NCBI GenBank assembly: GCA_019187365.1
Contig: JABARE010000002.1
Coordinates: forward strand, 124,001-188,000
Origin: Saprospiraceae bacterium
GTDB taxonomy: Bacteria; Bacteroidota; Bacteroidia; Chitinophagales; Saprospiraceae
DNA: 64,000 nucleotides
Reading direction: 5' to 3'
The notes under the pieces are model-generated. The model saw only the letters and a list, made by a program, of their open reading frames with translations, searched no databases and was not told the origin of the DNA. Below are positions 39,132 to 46,140 of the stretch, one piece after another (within the stretch, counting starts at the first letter, position 1; every line of letters begins with the position of its first letter). The position numbers and the translations under genes are program-made.

Positions 39132-39324
39132 CCCACAGCAAGCCATGATGTTCACAAAGCCTACCCTGCAATATTTGAGAGGAAGTCCGCGAGGAATCCC
39201 CCTCCCGGCCCATGGCTTCCAGTAAGCGGGTGGACCGGCCACCGCTACCCAAACCGATGCTCCTGCGAGGAAAGCAAGACGAAAGCTTCGAATTTTAATA
39301 CGTAAAAAACTCAAAACCAACGCG
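39132..39324 (+). promoter_or_regulatory. Long structured leader of nrdD, with TATTTGAGA site
   Basis: The leader contains TATTTGAGA at 39172-39180, the motif shared with the norB and Rrf2-gene operators, then a GC-rich part with a hairpin GCGGGTGG/CCACCGC (one bulged G) near 39225-39244 and a GGAAG/CTTCC pair. It may fold as a regulatory RNA, but it does not match the cobalamin riboswitch consensus as far as I can tell. Confidence 0.4.
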
Positions 39325-41433
39325 ATGAACAAGTTCGTTATCAAACGAAACGGCGAATATCACCCCTTCCACGCCTACAAAATTGAAGATGCCATCCTAA
39401 AAGCCTTTAAGGGGCAACAGACGCCGGCTGATGAACAGTTGATCGAGTTGGTTTTTAAAAAACTGGAAGCAAAGGACGTATGGGCCGTCGAAGAGATCCA
39501 GGACATCATTGAGAAGGAGCTCTTTGCGAAAGGCTACTTCGACGTTATGCGGGCTTTTATGCTGCACCGCCACACGCGCAAACTGCAGCGGGAGCACCTC
39601 GCCGGACTGAACGACGACACCACTTACATCGACTGTTCGCAAACGATTGAGGAGTATGCTTTTCAGAAAGATTGGCGAATCAACGCCAACGCAAATACCT
39701 CCTATTCAAGTGCGGGTCTGATCAACAACGTAGCCGGAAAAGTCATCGCCAATTACTGGCTTGACAAGGTATATTCCAAAGAGGAGGGGTATGCTCACCG
39801 CTGCGGAGACTACCACATCCACGACCTCGACTGCCTTACTGGATATTGTGCAGGATGGAGTCTGCGCGTTCTGTTGAGCGATGGTTTCAATGGCGTCCGG
39901 GGACGGGTGGAGAGTCGTCCGCCTTCGCATTTCAGGGAAGCCCTCGGCCAGATGGCCAATTTCCTGGGCATTTTGCAGAGTGAGTGGGCAGGGGCGCAAG
40001 CGTTCAGCTCATTCGATACCTACCTGGCCCCTTATGTATTCAAAGACCAACTCAGTTTTGATGAGGTTCTCAAAGCGGTGCGCAGTTTTGTGTACAATCT
40101 GAACGTGCCCGCCCGCTGGGGGCAATCGCCATTCACCAACATTACCCTGGATTGGGTGGTACCAGGCGATTTGCGTGACCAGATCCCGGCGCGCAACAAC
40201 AATCACCTTTTTACGAATATCAAAAATGACCACCTGCACCAACTTGCAAAGGAGCGCGGAGTCAACTCGCTAACGGATTTGGCCTACCGCCATTTTCAAC
40301 CGGAAATGGACATCATCAACAGAGCCTATTACACGGTTATGACGGAGGGCGACGCCAACGGCCAGCCCTTTACCTTCCCGATTCCCACGGTAAACATCAC
40401 CGAAGATTTTGACTGGCACGGACCCAATACAGACTTGTTGTTCGAAAACACGGCTAAGATCGGATCTTCGTATTTTCAGAATTTTATCGGCAGCCAATAC
40501 GTTTACGACGAAAACGGCGTCAGGCAGGAAAACCCCAATGCCTACAAGCCGAATGCCATTCGCAGCATGTGCTGCCGGCTTCAGCTTGATCTGCGCGAAT
40601 TGTTAAAGCGCGGCAACGGACTGTTCGGTAGCGCCGAGATGACGGGTAGCATCGGAGTGGTGACCATCAATATGGCGCGTCTCGGGTACCTGTATAAAAA
40701 CGACAAGGAAAAACTGTACGAGAACCTTGACCGTCTGCTCGATCTTGCCAAATCCAGCCTGGAGAAGAAAAGGCAATTTATCATGATGATGCTCGAGCGT
40801 GGATTGTATCCCTACACCAGACGCTATCTTCCCGACTTCAAAAATCACTTTTCGACCATCGGGGTAAACGGCATCAACGAGATGATCCGCAATTTTACCG
40901 ACGACCGGTGCACCATCATCGATCCGGAGGGGAGTGAGTTCGCACTTAACATCATCGAGCACATCCGTCGCAGGATCTTTCAATTTCAGAAGGAGACGGG
41001 CAACCTGTACAACCTCGAGGCCACACCGGCAGAGGGTACAACTTACCGCTTTGCCAAGGAAGACAAGAAACGTTTTCCGGACATCATCCAGGCAGGATAT
41101 GGAGACAACATTTACTACACCAATAGTTCACAGATACCGGTAAACCACACCGATGACCCGTTTGAAGCACTTTACCTGCAGGATGAATTGCAATGCAAGT
41201 ATACCGGAGGGACCGTCTTGCACCTGTACATGCGGGAAAAGGTCAGCTCGCCGGAAGCCTGCCGCGCCCTGGTTCGCAAAGTGATCAGCAATTTCCGTTT
41301 GCCCTACATTACCGTGACTCCCGTTTTCAGCATTTGCCGGATTCACGGTTACCTCGCCGGAGAACACGAATATTGCCCGCATTGCGACGAAGCGTTGTTG
41401 GATAAACTTTCGAATAAATCAGAAAACAAGTAG
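39325..41433 (+). CDS. nrdD: Anaerobic ribonucleoside-triphosphate reductase, main part (class III)
   Basis: The protein has 702 residues. An N-terminal ATP-cone (about 1-95) binds the overall-activity effector. The ten-stranded barrel core follows, with the NrdD signatures FTFPIPTVNITEDF and the active-site cysteine region around MCCRLQLDLREL. The C-terminus ends with RIHGYLAGEHEYCPHC plus a short tail, so it holds only the first CxxC of the zinc site and not the glycyl-radical loop that normally follows. That loop is on the separate ORF at 41436. The enzyme makes dNTPs without oxygen. The stop codon is two bases before that ORF, and the activase gene follows. Confidence 0.93.
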   Translation: MNKFVIKRNGEYHPFHAYKIEDAILKAFKGQQTPADEQLIELVFKKLEAKDVWAVEEIQDIIEKELFAKGYFDVMRAFMLHRHTRKLQREHLAGLNDDTTYIDCSQTIEEYAFQKDWRINANANTSYSSAGLINNVAGKVIANYWLDKVYSKEEGYAHRCGDYHIHDLDCLTGYCAGWSLRVLLSDGFNGVRGRVESRPPSHFREALGQMANFLGILQSEWAGAQAFSSFDTYLAPYVFKDQLSFDEVLKAVRSFVYNLNVPARWGQSPFTNITLDWVVPGDLRDQIPARNNNHLFTNIKNDHLHQLAKERGVNSLTDLAYRHFQPEMDIINRAYYTVMTEGDANGQPFTFPIPTVNITEDFDWHGPNTDLLFENTAKIGSSYFQNFIGSQYVYDENGVRQENPNAYKPNAIRSMCCRLQLDLRELLKRGNGLFGSAEMTGSIGVVTINMARLGYLYKNDKEKLYENLDRLLDLAKSSLEKKRQFIMMMLERGLYPYTRRYLPDFKNHFSTIGVNGINEMIRNFTDDRCTIIDPEGSEFALNIIEHIRRRIFQFQKETGNLYNLEATPAEGTTYRFAKEDKKRFPDIIQAGYGDNIYYTNSSQIPVNHTDDPFEALYLQDELQCKYTGGTVLHLYMREKVSSPEACRALVRKVISNFRLPYITVTPVFSICRIHGYLAGEHEYCPHCDEALLDKLSNKSENK

Positions 41434-41435
41434 CT

Positions 41436-41606
41436 ATGGAAAATACAAAACAACAGCAACTGCTCGAGATCCATGAGGAAAAACGCACCAAGTGCCTGGT
41501 ATTTACACGCGTAATGGGTTACCATCGCCCGGTTGAAAGTTTCAACATCGGAAAAAAGGGCGAGCACTGTGAACGCCGCCATTTTGTGGAGCATAAGGGT
41601 GAGTAA
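41436..41606 (+). CDS. Separate glycyl-radical domain of class III ribonucleotide reductase
   Basis: This 56-codon ORF starts two bases after the nrdD stop, in another frame, and overlaps the activase start by eight bases. Residues 20-50 carry CLVFTRVMGYHRPVESFN and GKKGEHCERRHF, which match the NrdD C-terminal pattern [ST]RVxGYxRPVxxxNxGKxxEYxxR; Gly28 would be the radical site. The first 19 residues look like a helical linker (ENTKQQQLLEIHEEKRTK). I infer that it binds the 702-residue protein and completes the enzyme, as YfiD does for pyruvate formate-lyase. A sequencing frameshift is the main alternative; a merged frame would need a shift between 41418 and 41433. Confidence 0.8.
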   Translation: MENTKQQQLLEIHEEKRTKCLVFTRVMGYHRPVESFNIGKKGEHCERRHFVEHKGE

Positions 41607-42279
41607 TCCGGTTTACCATATTACTCCGTTTACCCTCCTGGATTATCCGGACAAGACAGCCTGCATCGTATGGTTTGCCGGATGCAACATGCGATGCAGG
41701 TATTGTTATAACGTGGATATTGTCCGGGGCAAGGGTAAAATGTCTTATGACGAGGTGCTGGCCTTTCTCGACAAGCGCCGCGGCCTGCTCGATGCCGTGG
41801 TGCTCAGTGGCGGTGAATGCTTGATGCATGCACACAGCGAAACATTCATCCGGGAGATCCGCCAGCGCAACATGCTCGTGAAAATTGACACCAACGGGTC
41901 AAACCCCAAGGCGCTGGCCCGCCTGATCGGAGAAGGGCTGGTGGACTATGTGGCACTTGACTTTAAGGCCCTGGAGGACCGCTTCTACGACATCACCCAG
42001 TCTGATCTCTTTCGTCCTTTCGAGAAAAGCCTGGAATTGCTCATTGCTTCGCCTGCAGTGCGTTTTGAGGTGAGAACGACTTACCATTCTTCGCTGATGG
42101 ACGAGGCCTACATCAAGAAAATGGCCGCCTACCTGAAGGAAAAGGGGTACCAGGGAACCTATTACCTGCAGCAGTTTTTTAACGACACGGAGACCCTGGA
42201 CAAAATGGAGAACGATTACTGCCGGATGAAATCGCAGCAGTTCGAAGAAGCGGCTGTGCAGATGGCCATTCGCAACTGA
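41599..42279 (+). CDS. nrdG: Anaerobic ribonucleoside-triphosphate reductase activating protein
   Basis: The start is set at GTG 41599, which overlaps the stop of the small glycyl-domain ORF (GTGAGTAA); the frame is open further upstream to 41533. The 226-residue product has the radical SAM motif CNMRCRYC near residue 26 and a GGECLMH glycine-rich SAM-binding element. It belongs to the NrdG/PflA-like group, which abstracts a hydrogen from the radical glycine with a 5'-deoxyadenosyl radical. The gene order nrdD, glycyl domain, nrdG with overlapping ends indicates one transcript under the promoter at 39098. Confidence 0.92.
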   Translation: MSNPVYHITPFTLLDYPDKTACIVWFAGCNMRCRYCYNVDIVRGKGKMSYDEVLAFLDKRRGLLDAVVLSGGECLMHAHSETFIREIRQRNMLVKIDTNGSNPKALARLIGEGLVDYVALDFKALEDRFYDITQSDLFRPFEKSLELLIASPAVRFEVRTTYHSSLMDEAYIKKMAAYLKEKGYQGTYYLQQFFNDTETLDKMENDYCRMKSQQFEEAAVQMAIRN

Positions 42280-42405
42280 ACCCATCGGGACCGGGGCAGG
42301 ATCCGTCGCATCACGCAGGCTGAAACATCGCGTTCTTCAAAGCAACTTTACAAAATACTTATACAGTGCGCTTCAGTATGAGGTCTGGTGTCACCAGCCA
42401 ACCGA

Positions 42406-43485
42406 TCAATATCGCGTTTTCAGGCAGATGGCCCCCAGCTCGAGCAGACTATCGTTCGACGTAAACAGGGCGCGACCACCCTGGCGCACGACATTCCATG
42501 CAATGCGGCTGGTGACATCGTCAACTGCACCAGGTATATTAGCAGCATCCAAAATCTCTAACGAACGTTCGTTAACAATTCTCGCAGCTTGTCTGTAATC
42601 CTCCCGAAGGAGAATTAGATCTCCCCTGCCATCCAGGGCAGCCTGAAAAATTTCGGTGAGGTCGGTCAATACCTTTCCCTGTGCAACGGCCTGTTTCATT
42701 TCGTCAATGGCTTCCTGGCGACGGACCTGTTGCAGACTGCGAACCAACTCCCAGGTTTGTGCAACGATGTAATGGGGTTCGGTCTGATTGTAATTGATTT
42801 TTACATGACCGAAGTAAACGCCTGGTTTGTCGGCCATCTCGAGCAGAGAAGTGTGCATTTCATCGGTAGCAACCACCACACAGTTTAACCCGGTCTCCCT
42901 ATGAACCCTCACGACCGCTTTATCAACCGTGTTGATGAACTCGTTGACCTTGGCATCTATTTGTTTTGGGTCGCTGCGCTTGTCGCCGAAGGTGACGTAA
43001 TGCCGGTTTTCCGAAAAGGGAAAATCGCCATTGCGAACCTCTTCACGGATGTGATCGTTGGTTGCGGTGTAGAGTGAAACGCCACCCTGGGAAAGTACCA
43101 GTACGAGGTAATCTTCAGTTCGGTTTAATGCCTGCAGGAGATGCCTCACCGCAAACTGGCCGGATATCTCCACAGCATCGGAGCTCACGGGCCAGATGCT
43201 GCGATAGATTTCCAGTACATCGTTGGATGCAAAAATGTGCAGGCTGTCAAGCAGGTAGTTGACATCTACCCGTTTCGTCAAGCCATCGAGCTTTTCGAGA
43301 AGTGAGCTGACAGACCTTTTGTCAGACGATGCGAGCACTCGATCTTTGGCTTCGCTTATTAGATTTTTGAGCTGAATGGCATCCTGCAGATTTGAAGGGT
43401 GCGTGCGGTGGGTATTCATGGAAAGAGTAACACACGGACCTGCGTTATCAGAGGATAATTTTTGGATCAATGACAATAATTGCAT
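42406..43485 (-). CDS. Bacterial archaeo-eukaryotic release factor family 7 (baeRF7) protein
   Basis: The protein has 359 residues. The sequence matches the baeRF plan: an N-terminal domain with VTLSMNTHRTHPSN, a middle RNase-H-like release-factor domain (about 120-250, YLVLVLSQGGVSLY and NCVVVATDEMHTSLL), and a C-terminal L7Ae/Pelota-like domain (about 255-359). Family 7 proteins are bacterial relatives of eRF1 with no proven role, thought to act on ribosomes or in stress. There is no GGQ motif. It starts 63 bases after the stop of the antiporter gene on the same strand. The palindrome TAACGAACGTTCGTTA lies inside it at 42559-42574. Confidence 0.8.
   Translation of the reverse strand: MQLLSLIQKLSSDNAGPCVTLSMNTHRTHPSNLQDAIQLKNLISEAKDRVLASSDKRSVSSLLEKLDGLTKRVDVNYLLDSLHIFASNDVLEIYRSIWPVSSDAVEISGQFAVRHLLQALNRTEDYLVLVLSQGGVSLYTATNDHIREEVRNGDFPFSENRHYVTFGDKRSDPKQIDAKVNEFINTVDKAVVRVHRETGLNCVVVATDEMHTSLLEMADKPGVYFGHVKINYNQTEPHYIVAQTWELVRSLQQVRRQEAIDEMKQAVAQGKVLTDLTEIFQAALDGRGDLILLREDYRQAARIVNERSLEILDAANIPGAVDDVTSRIAWNVVRQGGRALFTSNDSLLELGAICLKTRY
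42559..42574. repeat. Perfect 16-bp palindrome TAACGAACGTTCGTTA
   Basis: This palindrome lies inside the baeRF7 gene. It contains the over-represented 10-mer AACGTTCGTT on both strands. Confidence 0.6.
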
Positions 43486-43548
43486 TGTTGAAAATGAGAT
43501 AAATTGATGAAATGGAAACGGTATAATACAGATAACAAATTAAAACGC

Positions 43549-44790
43549 TCATTGGTTCCCAGGCGGTGGGACCCGGTACAGGAGCGCATACAGGGGCAGA
43601 GTGAGCCCGTTGCGTACCAAAAAGAACAGGATCACGCAGAAAAGGGTACTGAAAAGAATGACGGAAAAGCAAATGGATTGGATAATGATTCCGTCGGGAT
43701 GGCCATGTTGAAGCGGAAGGGTTGCGATGACGGCAGCACCCAGTCCTTTGGGGATCATGGTAGCCATGACGGCGCGGTCGAGTACAGGCACCCTGGAAGA
43801 GATCACCCAGAGGACCGTAAATGCGCGCAATACAAAGAGGACGAGGGTGATCAGTGCACCCCAGAGCAGCCAGTCCATGCGGTCCATCCGGATGCTGACC
43901 CCGATGAAGACGAAGAAAAACGTTCGCAGCAAAAAGACGATCTGTGAGAAGAAGTCCTTTTCTTCAGAGGGAAGGACGATGCGTTGGTTTGGAATGATGG
44001 TGCTGAGCAATTTGGGTTCCAGAAATTCCAGGTTTCCGATGGCAATTCCAAAGGAAAGTGCGGTGAGGGGACCGCTGAAATGCAGGTATTCCGCGATGCC
44101 ATACAGAAGAAAAAGAAAGGCTGGCGTTGAAAATTTAGTAGACTTGAGTGTCGGGATTTTATTGATGATGTAAGACCAGACAAAGGCACCGGCAACGCCG
44201 ATGAGAAGGGCGAGTACCAGGGCCGAAATGAATTGGGAGATGACGGTTTTTGCGTCGATGGTTCCGGTCATCATGAGTCCTAGTATGCTCAGAGGAAGTG
44301 CAAGGGTGAACACATCCGATTCGGCGGACTCCACAATCAGGGTGGTCGAAGTTTTTGGCCTGATTGAAATTTTTCGAACCAGTCCAACGACGACCGCAGC
44401 CGACGTTCCTCCCAGGGCTGTGCCAACAAACAGGCAACTCAGCCAGTGCAGCCTGAAGATCAGGAAACATAGTACAAAGGTGGCAATGGACGTGACGACA
44501 AACCCGCTGGTCGTGATGGCTGCTGAGTCCCTGAAAGATGATTTTAATTCGGAGATGCGCAACTCCGTGCCGCTTTCAAACAGAATAAAAATGAGCACGA
44601 GGTTGCTGAACAGCGAACCAAAGGTGCCAAAATTGTCGGGGTTGACGATGCGCAATACCGGTCCAAGGAGCATCCCAATGAGCATCAGACCCAACACATC
44701 GGGGACGCCACGGCGCTCAAACAGTCCGCTGAGGTAATGGCCAAAGAAAATGAACAGGCCAATGGCGATGATGATAACCGGAGTTTCCAT
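43549..44790 (-). CDS. CPA2-family cation:proton antiporter (Kef/NapA-like)
   Basis: The protein has 413 residues and 12 or so membrane helices, with the Na_H_Exchanger domain only; there is no RCK/TrkA nucleotide-binding tail. The N-terminus has GVPDVLGLMLIGMLLGP, the helix-2 signature of the CPA2 group, and ESAESDVF in the position of the conserved ion-binding acidic residues. It probably exchanges protons for Na+ or K+ across the inner membrane. A -7 element TATTTTTG lies about 52 bases upstream. The baeRF7 gene follows on the same strand, so the two may form a stress operon. Confidence 0.9.
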   Translation of the reverse strand: METPVIIIAIGLFIFFGHYLSGLFERRGVPDVLGLMLIGMLLGPVLRIVNPDNFGTFGSLFSNLVLIFILFESGTELRISELKSSFRDSAAITTSGFVVTSIATFVLCFLIFRLHWLSCLFVGTALGGTSAAVVVGLVRKISIRPKTSTTLIVESAESDVFTLALPLSILGLMMTGTIDAKTVISQFISALVLALLIGVAGAFVWSYIINKIPTLKSTKFSTPAFLFLLYGIAEYLHFSGPLTALSFGIAIGNLEFLEPKLLSTIIPNQRIVLPSEEKDFFSQIVFLLRTFFFVFIGVSIRMDRMDWLLWGALITLVLFVLRAFTVLWVISSRVPVLDRAVMATMIPKGLGAAVIATLPLQHGHPDGIIIQSICFSVILFSTLFCVILFFLVRNGLTLPLYALLYRVPPPGNQ

Positions 44791-44841
44791 AGGTACATTC
44801 TGTCATCCTGCACCAGAAGGAGGAGCGGACAACAGTGCCGG

Positions 44842-44849
44842 CAAAAATA
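44842..44849 (-). promoter_or_regulatory. Promoter -7 element TATTTTTG for the antiporter gene
   Basis: This is an exact TAnnTTTG on the minus strand, 52 bases before the start codon at 44790. Confidence 0.5.
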
Positions 44850-45031
44850 GAGTCTCCTGCGCTTAAATTGCTGCAAACGACACCCGGGGGAAAATTATTT
44901 TTCCTGTGATGGGTTCCATGAGTTTTGCTGTATTGCGTGGTGGGCAGGTTGAAATCGTGGCAATATTAAAAAGGGCCTGAAAGTGCGAAGCCGGATTTCA
45001 TGTGGGGGTCTTGAATTTGCTGTGGAAATGA

Positions 45032-45060
45032 TTTGAGTACGCCGGTGCCGTTTATCTTTG
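45032..45060 (+). promoter_or_regulatory. Promoter of the transketolase C-half gene (TTTG-N17-TATCTTTG)
   Basis: TTTG at 45032-45035 and TATCTTTG at 45053-45060, 17 bases apart. The ATG is at 45065, four bases past the -7 element, so the mRNA would be leaderless or nearly so. Confidence 0.7.
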
Positions 45061-45064
45061 CGAT

Positions 45065-46012
45065 ATGTCATGGGACAGATATCAGCCAACCGGGAAAGAG
45101 GCGACGCGCAACGGTTTTGGAGCCGGCCTTTTAGAAGCAGCCACAGCGGATGAGCGGGTCGTAGCGCTTTGTGCAGACCTGACGGGTTCGCTTAAAATGG
45201 ATGCGTTTGCCAGGCAATACCCGGAGCGGTTTTTTCAGGTGGGCATAGCAGAAGCCAACATGATGGGTATGGCGGCGGGAATGGCCACCCATGGTAAGAT
45301 CCCGTTTACCGGAACCTTTGCCAATTTCAGTACGGGAAGGGTTTACGACCAGATCCGCCAATCGATCGCTTATTCGGGCAAAAACGTAAAAATTTGTGCT
45401 TCCCACGCGGGACTTACCCTTGGGGAAGATGGTGCGACGCACCAGATCCTCGAAGACATTGGCCTGATGAAGATGTTGCCTGGCATGACGGTGGTCGTTC
45501 CCGGCGATGCCGCACAAACCAGACAGGCAGTACAAGCCATAGCCAGGCACGAAGGGCCGGTTTACCTGCGCTTCGGGCGACCGGACTGGCCGGTATTCCT
45601 CTCTGAGATTCCCTTTGAACTTGGAAAGGCGCAGGTGTTGAAAGAAGGGCGCGACGTAAGTCTTGCAGCCACGGGCCACATGGTTTGGATCGCATTGGAA
45701 GCTGCAAGGATACTGGAAAAGGAAGGCGTCGATTGCGAATGCATCAACTTCCACACAGTCAAACCGCTTGACGAAGAGGCACTGCTCAGGTCTGCTATGA
45801 AAACGAGGAGGATCGTAAGTTGCGAAGAGCATCAGCGCAACGGCGGACTGGGAGATTCAATTGCTCAGGTACTGGTTCAGAAATACCCTTGCCAGCAGGC
45901 TTACGTAGCGGTAAACGACCGCTTTGGCGAGTCGGGAAAACCCCTCGAATTGCTCGAGGCCTATGGACTGGATGTCCATTCCGTCGTTCGAACGGTGCGC
46001 TCTTTGCTCTGA
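45065..46012 (+). CDS. tktB: Transketolase, C-terminal half
   Basis: The protein has 315 residues and covers the pyrimidine-binding and C-terminal domains of transketolase (1-deoxyxylulose-like split type). It shows the catalytic glutamate region [39 protein letters not shown] and the C-terminal [18 protein letters not shown]. It needs the N-terminal thiamine-diphosphate/GDG half, which here is encoded 18 kb away on the other strand (63563-64000). The complex moves two-carbon units in the pentose phosphate pathway. The promoter sits directly on the start codon. Confidence 0.9.
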   Translation: MSWDRYQPTGKEATRNGFGAGLLEAATADERVVALCADLTGSLKMDAFARQYPERFFQVGIAEANMMGMAAGMATHGKIPFTGTFANFSTGRVYDQIRQSIAYSGKNVKICASHAGLTLGEDGATHQILEDIGLMKMLPGMTVVVPGDAAQTRQAVQAIARHEGPVYLRFGRPDWPVFLSEIPFELGKAQVLKEGRDVSLAATGHMVWIALEAARILEKEGVDCECINFHTVKPLDEEALLRSAMKTRRIVSCEEHQRNGGLGDSIAQVLVQKYPCQQAYVAVNDRFGESGKPLELLEAYGLDVHSVVRTVRSLL

Positions 46013-46140
46013 GTGGCTTTCCGTCTAGCTTTTGCAGTTGTTGCAAGGGAACTTCTGATCCATTCATGCGTTATCTCAAAAGGGGTAAATTGCGGATATT
46101 TAGGTTCGGCAGTGATCTCCTGCTCACATAAAATTTTGCG

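Noticed and set aside
39132..39324. Cobalamin riboswitch in the nrdD leader
   Set aside because: GGCCACCGC resembles the B12 box, but the other conserved blocks are not seen in order.
41400..41440. Programmed -1 frameshift joining nrdD to the glycyl-domain ORF
   Set aside because: The candidate slip site AGAAAAC does not fit the X XXY YYZ rule, and the small ORF has its own ATG two bases after the stop; reinitiation is simpler.
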